Assembly (NCBI GenBank): GCA_964019335.1 | Contig: OZ025776.1 | Span: 1 to 21,000 of the forward strand | Direction: 5' to 3' | From: Diplonema japonicum | Lineage: Eukaryota > Euglenozoa > Diplonemea > Diplonemida > Diplonemidae | Length of the DNA stretch: 21,000 bases | Shown: piece after piece, positions 1 to 7,680 of the stretch | Layout of the letters: each line of letters starts with the position of its first letter | Position numbering within the stretch: position 1 is the stretch's first letter | The notes under the pieces: model-generated | Told to the model about the DNA's origin: nothing | Databases searched by the model: none | Seen by the model: only the letters and a program-made list of their open reading frames with translations | Translations under genes and position numbers: made by a program

Positions 1-310
1 CCTAACAGTTATCCTTACGCGCGCGCGCGCGCGTGGGGGATATAGCGAGGTAATTTGCATAATTCTTACGTAGTGTCCCACAAGGGTTTCAGGAATTGGA
101 GGGCTACAGGGACGTAGATATTCTCTGGGACGTAGCGGGTTAATTTGCAGAAATCACCCGTAGGAGCCCAGAGAGGTGTCCCAATATTGGAGGGCTACAG
201 GGACGTAAACCATTCCAGGGCTCCTACGGGGTAATTCTACGAATTCACCCGATACAGCCCTGAAGGGGTTCAGGAATCGGAGGGCTACAGGGACGTAAAC
301 CCCTAGCATG
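1..310. repeat. Unit 1 GC-rich hairpin block, possible control region
   Basis: This block opens the unit. It carries an exact (CG)8 tract at 18-33, flanked by A and T so that 17-34 is a perfect palindrome. Three degenerate sub-repeats follow, each ending in a variant of GGAGGGCTACAGGGACGTA. GTCCC at 75-79 can pair with GGGAC at 109-113, and a 13-base perfect inverted repeat lies at 157-169 and 218-230. The block recurs almost unchanged at 5278, 11038 and 16900. Its base composition and structure stand out from the rest of the unit. A role in replication or transcription initiation is plausible by analogy with other mitochondrial control regions, but nothing in the sequence proves it. No coding potential was seen. 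Confidence 0.7.
157..230. other. Perfect 13-base inverted repeat (stem-loop)
   Basis: CCCGTAGGAGCCC at 157-169 is exactly complementary to GGGCTCCTACGGG at 218-230, with a 48-base loop. The loop contains the palindrome CCAATATTGG at 181-190 and a GTCCC/GGGAC pair. Equivalent copies occur in the opening blocks of units 2, 3 and 4. It could form a cruciform in DNA or a hairpin in RNA. Function is unknown. Confidence 0.7.
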
Positions 311-359
311 CCCCCTTATCCAGCCCTTCTGGGACCCCTCAATATACCCTCCTATTACC

Positions 360-946
360 ACCTATAATACTATCATTACATACTATGTAAGTACTGTGTA
401 TGTATCATATATCTATCCCATGTATACGGGGGATATATGTACATGCATAATACTAGTATTACATAATGATGTACTAACTGTATTAATGGTATCATAACCC
501 TACTCATCCCCTCATGACATCATCCTGGGGATGGGGACCCCTTCTCTAGATCCCAGGATCCCAGGGGTGGAGACCCAACCTCTAGATCCCAGGATCCCTA
601 GCTTGGACCACCATCTCTAGACACCACCACATCCTGAGAGTGTCTGTAGAGATACCTATAATACTATCATTACATACTATGTAAGTACTGTGTATGTATC
701 ATATATCTATCCCATACATACGGGGGATATATGTACATGCATAATACTAGTATTACATAATGATGTACTAACTGTATTAATGGTATCATAGCTCTACTCA
801 TCCCCTCATGACATCATCCTGGGGATGGGGACCCCTTCTCTAGATCCCAGGATCCCAGGGGGTGGAGACCCAACCTCTAGAGATCCCAGGATCCCTAGCT
901 TGGACCACCATCTCTAGACACCACCACATCCTGAGAGTGTCTGTAG
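360..946. repeat. Two tandem copies of a ~294-base repeat (unit 1)
   Basis: The sequence starting ACCTATAATACTATC at 360 starts again at 654, giving a period of 294 bases, and a decayed partial copy begins near 947. Each copy contains a closely spaced repeated motif (CTAGATCCCAGGATCCC) and ends in GAGAGTGTCTGTAGAGAT. The copies differ by a few substitutions and by the insertion of a G and an AG. Pairs in the same place occur in all four units. No gene was seen here. Confidence 0.85.
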
Positions 947-1589
947 AGATACCAGCATACTACTTATCATGTAAGTACTCTGTGTAGTAGTACATACAGT
1001 ATATGATATACATGTACTAGCACTAACACAGTGTGTATGCCTACTTATCATAGTAGTAGTATTATCATATCATGGCATGATGGTACATCCTAAGGATGCC
1101 AGCATATCCAGAGAGTGGGGAGAACACACCATCTCTCTAGCCATGACATCATGGAGCATACCACTAACGGTACCATTACCATAGATCATGTCATGCATGG
1201 ATCATGGGATGTACAGAGTAGAGGTATTATCTACTAGAAGAGCAGCTGTGCTCTCTAGCCATACCATCTACAGAGTATGCTGGCAGTATACTCTAGTAAC
1301 CATGTACCTCATATCCTAGTCATGAGGATGGTGGCGGTATACTCTACCAACCATGTACCTCATACTGTAGCTACTCCATTATCCCTAGAGAAGGGAATGG
1401 TGGTGGTGTACATCCTAGGCAACAATGCCTGTGGGAATACCACCAGTACTACAGAGAGTATCTCATACCATATCCTAGTCATGAGGATGATGGTGTGCTC
1501 TCTCTAGGGAAGTACATCCGTAGTACTATCAATAGGATATCCTGTAGTAAGTACAATGGTAAGTACTCATACCATTCCTAGCTAACACA
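947..1589. repeat. Conserved non-coding leader of unit 1
   Basis: This stretch is shared, with few changes, by all four units just upstream of the cassette region. It holds repeated short words (GTACATCCTA, CCATACCATCT, CATGAGGATG). It also holds a nested stem-loop at about 1399-1444, in which GGTGGT pairs with ACCACC around AGGC/GCCT. A short open frame at 1277-1507 is made of these repeated words and changes length between units, so I do not consider it a gene. Confidence 0.6.
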
Positions 1590-1690
1590 GGAGTATGAGC
1601 ATGGGCACATGCACAGCTAACTACACCAGTAGAGTAGACAGCATGGATACTGTAAGCAGCAGGTATCAGTATCCTCTAGCTCTACAGATG
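1590..1690. other. Unassigned unique cassette (possible gene fragment)
   Basis: About 100 bases of sequence found only in unit 1 lie between spacer repeats, which is the arrangement of the recognised gene pieces. On the minus strand one frame reads R-I-L-I-P-A-A-Y-S-I-H, which distantly recalls the cox2 segment with the pattern R.LVTS.D..H. Another minus frame gives a hydrophobic stretch including GYWYLLLTV, interrupted by TAG. A plus frame is also open. None is convincing, and an rRNA fragment cannot be excluded. I see a cassette but cannot name it. Confidence 0.35.
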
Positions 1691-1816
1691 GTGAGTACAT
1701 CCTGTCATACTATCAGTAAGTACAGTGGTAAGTACTCATGCCAATGCATGTAGTGCTACCAGTAGTACAGAGAGCACAGGCATGTATATCCTGGGAGTAC
1801 AGACACTGTCTAGCTA
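1691..1816. repeat. Inter-cassette spacer repeats
   Basis: This spacer is built from words reused between cassettes throughout the window: AAGTACTCATGCCAATGCAT, GTAGTGCTACCAGTA, and the element with CAGGCATGTATATCCTGGGA. It is very rich in GTAC and in the palindromes AGTACT and ATGCAT. No coding signal was seen. Confidence 0.7.
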
Positions 1817-1972
1817 ACACAGTACATCTACACCAATGCAGGGCACCACTGTCATTAGGTTAGTGATGACTGTCAGTGCTCAGTAAGACATGAGCCCTCA
1901 TGGTAGCACATATCCCATGAAGGCAATGCCCATCATGAGTAGCCATGTCAGCACCAGCACTGCTACCGTATC
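1817..1972 (-). CDS. cob: Cytochrome b fragment A (middle segment)
   Basis: This encodes about 52 codons of cytochrome b, the membrane subunit of the ubiquinol:cytochrome c reductase (complex III) of the inner mitochondrial membrane. The frame contains GYVLPWG, then M-S-Y-W, then VITNL, then P-C-I-G-V-D, in the canonical order and spacing of the Qo-site region (roughly residues 113-163 of the mammalian protein). Both tryptophans in W-G and Y-W are encoded by TGA (1898-1900, 1880-1882), so the standard code would break the frame. The frame ends at TAG 1814-1816, just after the homologous part. There is no start or stop of its own, so it must be joined to other pieces. The next protein segment is encoded at 2465-2686. 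The outer boundaries of the module are uncertain by several codons, because the spacers are also partly open. Confidence 0.93.
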
Positions 1973-2054
1973 TACTGTAGTAAGTACAATGGTAAGTACT
2001 CATGCCAATGCATGTAGTGCTACCAATACTATCAGTAGTATATCCATAGTACTA
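1973..2054. repeat. Spacer between cob A and cox3 fragments
   Basis: This carries the most frequent spacer word, GTAGTAAGTACAATGGTAAG followed by TACTCATGCCAATGCATG and CTATCAGTAGTATATCC. Near-identical copies lie at about 1549, 6815, 7706, 12584, 13266, 18386, 18938 and 19210. The regular presence of this element beside cassettes on either strand suggests a role in cassette spread or transcript processing. That is inference. Confidence 0.7.
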
Positions 2055-2375
2055 GCTGTAGTATCATACTCATGCTCTGCTGTAGACACATCAATACAGA
2101 TGTAAGTACTCACAGCACTGTACTACCAGGAAGACCAATGCCAGTAGTACTATCAGTAGTAGCTGTAGTGCTGCAGCCACGGGTGTGTGCATGGTGTGGC
2201 TATGCACAGCTGCTATGGAGACACAGCCACTGAAGAGCAGCAGGTCTGTGTTGAGCAGGGTGAGAGTGTTCTGATACACCAGAGCTACTCACTCTACACC
2301 ACCATCACTAACAGAGTATCCTAAGCTATGCAGAGAGCCACTGCTCTTGTGCAATGCATATGCTACGTACTCATA
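2055..2375 (-). CDS. cox3: Cytochrome c oxidase subunit 3 fragment
   Basis: The open frame runs about 107 codons with TGA as Trp; TAG codons close it at 2376-2378 and 2052-2054. It matches the middle of cox3, a membrane subunit of cytochrome c oxidase (complex IV). In order I see L-H-K-S-S (family pattern F[FY]HSS), L-G-Y, G-G-V-E-W, then L-L-N-T with LL.SG (the family's PLLNT..LL.SG), a following His, and Q-C-C-E-Y (the family's Q..EY). TGA encodes Trp at 2289-2291, 2091-2093, 2070-2072 and 2064-2066. It corresponds roughly to residues 95-190 of the ~260-residue protein, so both ends are missing. It lies between the two cob pieces on the same strand. Overall identity is modest, but the spacing of the motifs is good. 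Confidence 0.82.
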
Positions 2376-2439
2376 CTATCTCTAGTAGTACAGGAGAATG
2401 CATGTAGTACTATCAGTACTGTCAGTAGTATATCCTAGC

Positions 2440-2467
2440 TAAGCAGAGAAGGAGATGCTCCTGCTTA
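2440..2467. other. Stem-loop cassette-boundary element (unit 1 copy)
   Basis: TAAGCAG at 2440-2446 is complementary to CTGCTTA at 2461-2467, around an inner GAG-ATG-CTC. The same element occurs at 6744-6769, 12657-12682, 13350-13375, 18315-18340 and 19283-19308 with GAGCAG/CTGCTC arms. A copy at 7201-7227 has one mismatched pair. The paired change of A:T to G:C between copies suggests the stem itself is kept. It adjoins the 3' ends of the cob B piece and of a nad1-like piece. Confidence 0.55.
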
Positions 2468-2686
2468 TGCCACAGCTAAGACAGACACTGCATCCTTGTA
2501 GTAGTACATGAGGAAGGCATCAGCATCTACAGCTGTGCCTGGTGATGTGCTAGCACTGCTTGATCCCATGTAATGAAGGCATAGCAGATGAGCCATCACT
2601 GCTGCTAGCACTACGAAGGGCAGAAGGAAGTGCACTGTGAACATCCTCTGCACTGTGATGGTGGTAATGAAGTAGCCTCCTCAGCA
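2465..2686 (-). CDS. cob: Cytochrome b fragment B (adjacent C-ward segment)
   Basis: This encodes about 73 codons of cytochrome b that follow fragment A in the protein, roughly residues 164-236 of the mammalian protein. It starts with C-W-G-G-Y (Trp as TGA, 2681-2683). It continues through V-Q-R-M-F-T-V-H-F-L-L-P-F to H-L-L-C-L-H with GSS, and ends with V-D-A and Y-Y-Y-K-D (the family's VDKIPFHPYY..KD). The two His residues that ligate the b hemes in this part of the protein are present and exactly 14 residues apart, as in functional cytochrome b. The Qi-site His follows 5 residues later. TAG lies just upstream at 2690-2692 and TAA at 2465-2467. A GTG at 2651-2653 should not be taken as a start, because homology continues upstream of it. 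The module end falls in the stem-loop element at 2440-2467. Confidence 0.95.
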
Positions 2687-2699
2687 ATGCTAGGTCATG

Positions 2700-3892
2700 T
2701 ACACCATGAAAGCATGTAGTACTGTCAGTAGTATATCCAGTAGTAAGTACAATGGTAAGTACTCATGCCATTCCTAGCTAGCACAGGTAATGCATGTAGT
2801 ACTATCAGTAGTACAGAGAGTACAGGCATGTCATATCCTGGGAGTACACACACCAATGCATCCCAAGGATGTGGTGTGCTCTCTAGCCATACCATCTCAT
2901 GAGGATGGTGGCGGTATACTCTACCAACCATGTACCTCATAATGAGGAGAACATGCTGGTAAGGATACTAACTAAGCATGAATACCTCTAAGCAGTACTA
3001 TCCTAAGTATGGGCAGACACACAGAGGATGTATCCCCAATACAGATAGTATGATATCAGTAGTACATACCATGGCATAGTACAGAAGGAGATGCCATGTT
3101 AGCTGTGCAGTAGATATCTAGTGGCACCATTCCCTGAGAACACAGGAGTATGGAACCAGTGGAATACCAGGAGTACTAACACAGGTAATGCCACCAATAC
3201 ACTGAGTGTGTGGCATAGAGCATATCCTACCACCAGTACACACACAGTATGCATGAGCATATATCCTGTGTAGTGCTACATGTGCAATGGATGCATGTAG
3301 TACTGTCATAGGTATCATGGCTAGTACATAGTATGACATCAGTAGCACAGGTATCCTGAGAGTGGAGGAACCTGTGGAATACTAGAAGTACTAACTCAGA
3401 GAATACCAGGAGTATGGAACTACACCATCTCTAGCTAACACAGGTAATACCACCAGTAGCTGTGGTGGTGCCATGTACTGTATATGATATCATGCACACC
3501 AACCAATACATACTGTATGTACATAGGGAATACATAGTATGTAGTGCATAGAGCACAGGGGGATACATACTGTGCTAACTATGATATCTAGTGCTGTCAG
3601 TAGTACAGAGGTGTGCAGAGAGGGAATACCAGAAGTAGTGGAATCATGAGAACTAATAAACCGCTAATCTGGAGAAGTACGAAGGATAGGAACAGGGGCA
3701 TATCTAGTAGCACAGGCAATGGCACCAATGCACAGGATGCAGTGCTATGTACTGTATATGATATCATGCACACCAATACATACTGTATGTACATAGGGAA
3801 TACATAGTATGTAGTGCATAGAGCACAATGGAGGCATGTAGTACTACCATAGATAATAGGGTGTCTAGAGGATAGGTCATATGGGGTGATTA
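2700..3892. repeat. Degenerate repeat array downstream of the cassettes (unit 1)
   Basis: This is a mosaic of related blocks. Its core word begins TGTACTGTATATGATATCAT and leads into CACACCAATACATACTG; copies lie near 3476 and 3746. Other words are GGTATCCTGAGAGTGG, CAGAGAATACCAGGAGTATG and CACAGGTAATACCACCAGTA. At 3493 a four-base CCAA is inserted relative to the other copies. Minus-strand open frames here (3118-3348, 3597-3968) arise from repeat composition, match no respiratory-chain motif, and are broken or rearranged in other units. No gene was found. Confidence 0.75.
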
Positions 3893-4062
3893 TGGGCATA
3901 CCCAAATACCACTTTATTGGTAGGTACCTCATTCTATTCGAAGACTCAAGGGAATGGTCCCAGACCAATTCTGAGAAATGATATCCCCTTTTTGGGAAAA
4001 GGCCCGGTGAGCCTCGGACCTCATTTCAGGCCTAAAAGGGGGTATCTAGGTGTATAGGGTAT
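3893..4062. other. Compact structured block, possible regulatory RNA/DNA element (unit 1)
   Basis: The composition changes sharply here, with none of the GTAC-rich words. GAAATGA at 3975-3981 can pair with TCATTTC at 4021-4027, enclosing CCTTTT-TGGG-AAAAGG (3987-4002), a perfect 6-base hairpin, and a GGT...ACC pair (4006-4020). Copies at 9736-9788 and 15604-15656 keep all of these pairs. It is 53 bases long, too short and wrongly organised for a tRNA. It could be a replication, transcription or processing signal, or an rRNA piece. Function is unknown. Confidence 0.5.
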
Positions 4063-4520
4063 ATCTAGTAATATGTAGGTAGTACATTATCCCTTGTATA
4101 CTGTAGTATTAGGGACATGTAGTGCTACCATTAGTACAGACAGTGTAACACAGTGAATATGTTGTTGCACCAGTATTCACACAGTGTATCTAAGTAAGTA
4201 ACTATGGAAGTACATGTTAATAGTAAGTACATCATCCCATAAGGGTGTGGCTATACATCTGGGGATACCTGTGGGGAGCATATACAGGTGGTAGTACAGA
4301 CACACTGTTTAGCTAAGTACCATAACACAGGAACATAGACAGTGTGAAGTACGTAATACCACAGTATGCATGGGATAACAGTAAGTACAGTAACTACACA
4401 TTATCAGAGAACAGCAGAGAGTGTGTAACCCCTGATAACGGGTGTGCTGTACAGAGGTATCCTTAGAAAGGGTGCTTTAACCTGGGGATTAGGGTGTAGA
4501 GACCTGTATATGGACTCATG
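4063..4520. repeat. Conserved non-coding segment before the second (CG)8 block (unit 1)
   Basis: This is shared by units 1-3 with few differences. It contains words such as GGGTGTGGCTATACATCTGG, CACACTGTTTAGCTAAGTAC and TAACACAG. Nothing recognisable as a gene was seen on either strand. Confidence 0.6.
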
Positions 4521-4640
4521 TCCTTACGCGCGCGCGCGCGCGTGGGGGATATAGCGAGGTAATTCTACGAATTCATCCGTAGTGTCCCACAAGGGTTTCA
4601 GGAATTGCATAGCTACAGGGACGTAAACCCCTAGATTGGG
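4521..4640. repeat. Second (CG)8 block (unit 1)
   Basis: This is a shortened relative of the opening block: exact (CG)8 at 4527-4542, then TGGGGGATATAGCGAGGTAA, then one sub-repeat ending in GCTACAGGGACGTAAACCCC. Copies lie at 10281 and 16149. It sits 768 bases before the (CG)8 tract of the next unit, so the two blocks bracket the unit junction. Confidence 0.75.
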
Positions 4641-5277
4641 ACCCCCTCGGAACCCTTAGATCCTGGGATTAGGGATGCTAGGACCTGTTAGCAGAGGTAC
4701 GGAGGCCTGTGGGGAGTATATCCAGAGGTACTGATATCCATAACATACAAGAGGAAGCACACTGTTTAGCTAAGTACAGTAACACACTACACACTAACAC
4801 AGAGAGTAACACAGACAGTGTGTAGTAATACATGTAGTAGCACAAGCAGTGCTCCAGAAGGGTGTAGCTATACATCTGGGGATAACACCAACTAACAGGA
4901 ACACCAGCAGAAGGGTGTGTTCTCTGGGGGTAGCACAAGTAGGGTGTCTGGTGGTGGTATCTCATAACAGGGGATTCCATAGCAGGGCACGTCTGGGGGC
5001 CTGTAGTAAGTACCTGTTAGCAGGGACACACACTGTTACCAGGGACACACACTGTTAGCAGAGAGTATGTAACCACTGGTATGGGGTAGTACATTATCCC
5101 TTGTATACTGTGGTATTAGCCCCTACACACTGTCTACTAACTAACCCCTTGTCTACACACTGTCTACTAACCCCTATGTATTAGACCCTTATCCTAACCC
5201 CCCCTCTCTGTACCCCCCTTATATTGGGGGTCCTATACCCTACCCCTTTGGGGACACCTTGGGGGGCACCTTACTAT
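4641..5277. repeat. Conserved unit tail with C/G runs (unit 1)
   Basis: This starts with a segment repeating CACACTGTTAGCAG and AGTAACACAG. It ends in a pyrimidine-rich stretch with two TACACACTGTCTACTAAC repeats and a C-run/TTATATT/G-run hairpin at 5212-5231. Open frames at 4678-4980 (-) and 4849-5058 (+) are conserved only because the DNA is. They lack recognisable motifs, and I do not call them genes. Confidence 0.6.
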
Positions 5278-5587
5278 CCTAACAGTTATCCTTACGCGCG
5301 CGCGCGCGCGTGGGGGATATAGCGAGGTAATTTGCATAATTCTTACGTAGTGTCCCACAAGGGTTTCAGGAATTGGAGGGCTACAGGGACGTAGATATTC
5401 TCTGGGACGTAGCGGGTTAATTTGCAGAAATCACCCGTAGGAGCCCAGAGAGGTGTCCCAATATTGGAGGGCTACAGGGACGTAAACCATTCCAGGGCTC
5501 CTACGGGGTAATTCTACGAATTCACCCGATACAGCCCTGAAGGGGTTCAGGAATCGGAGGGCTACAGGGACGTAAACCCCTAGCATG
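5278..5587. repeat. Unit 2 GC-rich hairpin block
   Basis: This is a near-identical copy of the block at 1-310, with (CG)8 at 5295-5310 and the 13-base inverted repeat retained. It marks the start of the second tandem unit. Confidence 0.75.
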
Positions 5588-5636
5588 CCCCCTTATCCAG
5601 CCCTTCTGGGACCCCTCAATATACCCTCCTATTACC

Positions 5637-6231
5637 ACCTATAATACTATCATTACATACTATGTAAGTACTGTGTATGTATCATATATCTATCCCATGT
5701 ATACGGGGGATATATGTACATGCATAATACTAGTATTACATAATGATGTACTAACTGTATTAATGGTATCATAGCCCTACTCATCCCCTCATGACATCAT
5801 CCTGGGGATGGGGACCCCTTCTCTAGATCCCAGGATCCCAGGGGTGGAGACCCAACCTCTAGATCCCAGGATCCCTAGCTTGGATACCATCTCTAGACAC
5901 CACTACATCCTGAGAGTGTCTGTAGAGATAACTATAATACTATCATTACATACTATGTAAGTACTGTGTATGTATCATATACCTATCCCATGCATACGGG
6001 GGATATATGTACATGCATAATACTAGTATTACATAATGATGTACTAACTGTATTAATGGTATCATAGCCCTACTCATCCCTCATGACATCATCCTGGGGA
6101 TGGGGACCCCTTCTCTAGATCCCAGGATCCCAGGGGTGGAGACCCAACCTCTAGATCCCAGGATCCCTAGCTTGGACCACCATCTCTAGACACCACCACA
6201 TCCTGAGAGAGTGTCTGTAGAGATACCAGCA
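5637..6231. repeat. Two tandem copies of the ~293-base repeat (unit 2)
   Basis: These are homologous to 360-946. Small differences include TTGGATACC in place of TTGGACCACC in the first copy and GAGAGAGTG near the end of the second. They show that this is not a bit-identical duplication of unit 1. No gene was seen. Confidence 0.85.
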
Positions 6232-6886
6232 TACTACTTATCATGTAAGTACTCTGTGTAGTAGTACATACAGTATATGATATACATGTACTAGCACTAA
6301 CACAGTGTGTATGCCTACTTATCATAGTAGTAGTATTATCATATCATGGCATGATGGTACATCCTAAGGATGCCAGCATATCCAGAGAGTGGGGAGAACA
6401 CACCATCTCTCTAGCCATGACATCATGGAGCATACCACTAACGGTATCATTACCATAGATCATGTCATGCATGGATCATGGGATGTACAGAGTAGAGGTA
6501 TTATCTACTAGAAGAGCAGCTGTGCTCTCTAGCCATACCATCTACAGAGTATGCTGGCAGTATACTCTAGTAACCATGTACCTCATATCCTAGTCATGAG
6601 GATGGTGGCGGTATACTCTAGTAACCATGTACCTCATACTGTAGCTACTCCATTATCCCTAGAGAAGGGAATGGTGGTGGTGTACATCCTAGGCAACAAT
6701 GCCTGTGGGAATACCACCAGTACTACAGAGAGTATATCCAGTAGAGCAGAGAAGGAGATGCTCCTGCTCATGCCAATGCATGTAGTGCTACTAGTACTAT
6801 CAGTAGTATATCCTGTAGTAAGTACAATGGTAAGTACTCATGCCAATGCATGTAGTGCTATCAGTACTATCAGTAGTATATCCTAG
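6232..6886. repeat. Conserved leader and spacers before the nad3-like cassette (unit 2)
   Basis: This is the shared leader, including the GGTGGT/ACCACC nested stem-loop near 6673-6718, the boundary stem-loop GAGCAG/CTGCTC at 6744-6769, and two runs of GTAGTAAGTACAATGGTAAG-type spacer. The plus-strand open frame 6551-6886 is repeat-derived and not counted as a gene. Confidence 0.6.
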
Positions 6887-7165
6887 TACTATAGATGATG
6901 TCATACTCATGTAGTGCTCTATCATCATACTCAGGGAATGGTAGCTCTAGCATTAGGTGTAGCTATGATGAGCATAGCTTATGCCCTAGCCAAGAGCACA
7001 GCATCCCTACAGATGCTAGTACATGATGTAAGCAGCTATGATGCAGGGATACCATCTAGCCATCATGCTGGTGGATCACTAGACAGTGGTGCCTTCGTCC
7101 TTCTGTGATACCTGGTGCTCTACGAGATACTGCTCCTGTGAACAGCACCAGCACAGTCACCGTAG
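6887..7165 (+). CDS. nad3: Probable NADH dehydrogenase subunit 3 (large part)
   Basis: This would encode a core membrane subunit of complex I. The frame is open from a TAG at 6884-6886 to TAG 7163-7165, about 92 codons, if TGA at 7106-7108 and 7139-7141 is Trp. It contains a hydrophobic helix (V-A-L-A-L-G-V-A-M-M-S-I-A-Y) and then S-S-Y-D-A-G-I, matching the nad3 motif (S.YECG[FI]) whose Cys is replaced by Ala here. A second helix follows, with V-L-L-W-Y-L-V-L-Y-E and then L-L-L-W, matching the family's [FV]..[FIL][FL]D[LV]E...L.PW. The order and spacing fit, but key residues differ (Y-D-A-G for YECG, Y-E for D-L-E). Unusually for this window the piece covers most of the protein; the last helix would be elsewhere. 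A divergent membrane protein of another kind is the alternative. The stem-loop boundary element lies just downstream at 7201-7227. Confidence 0.6.
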
Positions 7166-7425
7166 TAGTGCTATCAGTACTATCAGTAGTACATCCTAGC
7201 TAAGCAGAGAAGGAGATGCTCCTGCTCATGCTGTGGCTGCATCAGTACTGTCATACTATCAGTAAGTACAGTAGTAAGTACTCATACCATTCCTAGCTAG
7301 CACAGGTAATGCATGTAGTACTATCAGTAGCTACTCCATTATCCCTGTTCTAGGGATGGAGTGGTGGTGTACATCCTAGGCAACAATGCCTGTGGGAATA
7401 CCACCAGTACTGTCAGTAGGATATC
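7166..7425. repeat. Spacer repeats between nad3-like and nad4 cassettes
   Basis: This contains a boundary stem-loop copy at 7201-7227, spacer words, and an extra copy of the leader's nested stem-loop at about 7327-7410. In that copy the terminal hairpin has changed to ACTCCA...AGGGATGGAGT, keeping self-complementarity. No coding signal was seen. Confidence 0.6.
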
Positions 7426-7680
7426 CTAGTTAAGCAGAGAAGGAAGTACTGCACTCATGTACATGGAAGCACTAGCTCCTGTGAGTATGTACATCAGTAT
7501 CATAGCTAACATGTACATGGCATAAGCACTTCTGCTGCTCACACTGTGCTGGTGCATGTACCCATAGATAAGCAGGAGCATGACCTCAAAGAGAGCGTAG
7601 AAGACTACGAGGTCATCAAGCACTACTAATAGAGCATAGCAGAGGGAAGTACATCCCTGTGCTGTGGATACAATGTAGTG
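7426..7680 (-). CDS. nad4: NADH dehydrogenase subunit 4 fragment
   Basis: Complex I proton-pumping membrane subunit. The frame reads D-D-L-V-V-F-Y-A-L-F-E-V-M-L-L, matching the strongly conserved nad4 pattern (L.LFY..FE..L.P), where the Glu is the functionally essential membrane carboxylate. Downstream come R-S-A-Y-A-M-Y and a hydrophobic helix with M-Y-I-L-T-G, matching R..A.....LY.L.GS. The open frame runs from TAG (7681-7683) to 7426; the recognisable homology lies within about 7445-7645. GTG at 7621-7623 is not a credible start, because the hydrophobic homologous stretch continues upstream. The proline normally found after FE..L is not seen at the usual place. The 3' end runs into the boundary element near 7433. 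Only about 65 of the ~450-480 residues of nad4 are encoded here. Confidence 0.85.
   Translation of the reverse strand, partial: HYIVSTAQGCTSLCYALLVVLDDLVVFYALFEVMLLLIYGYMHQHSVSSRSAYAMYMLAMILMYILTGASASMYMSAVLPSLLN

Noticed and set aside
360-946. CRISPR array
   Set aside because: The repeats are long (~294 bases), directly adjacent and few; there are no short repeats with unique spacers and no cas genes.
1890-2105. Plus-strand frame across cob fragment A
   Set aside because: It is the antisense shadow of the cob piece, which has clear motifs on the minus strand.
2651-2653. GTG as translation start of cob fragment B
   Set aside because: Cytochrome b homology (C-W-G-G-Y) continues upstream of it, so it is an internal codon.
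3597-3968. 123-codon minus frame identical in units 1 and 2 (also 9358-9729)
   Set aside because: The corresponding region in unit 3 carries an extra A (CCCAAAATACC) that breaks the frame. Conservation is at DNA level only.
3975-4027. Possible tRNA with a 7-base acceptor stem
   Set aside because: At 53 bases it is too short. The inner arms do not form D, anticodon and T arms of normal size, and no CCA or conserved T-loop is seen.
4678-4980. 100-codon minus frame present in units 1-3
   Set aside because: It lies in a tail whose DNA is nearly identical across units, so conservation is uninformative. There are no recognisable domains, and a second frame on the opposite strand is equally conserved.
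5140-5277. Telomere-like repeats in the C-rich tail (CTAACCCC)
   Set aside because: Only a few irregular copies are present, and the sequence continues directly into the next unit, so it is not a chromosome end here.
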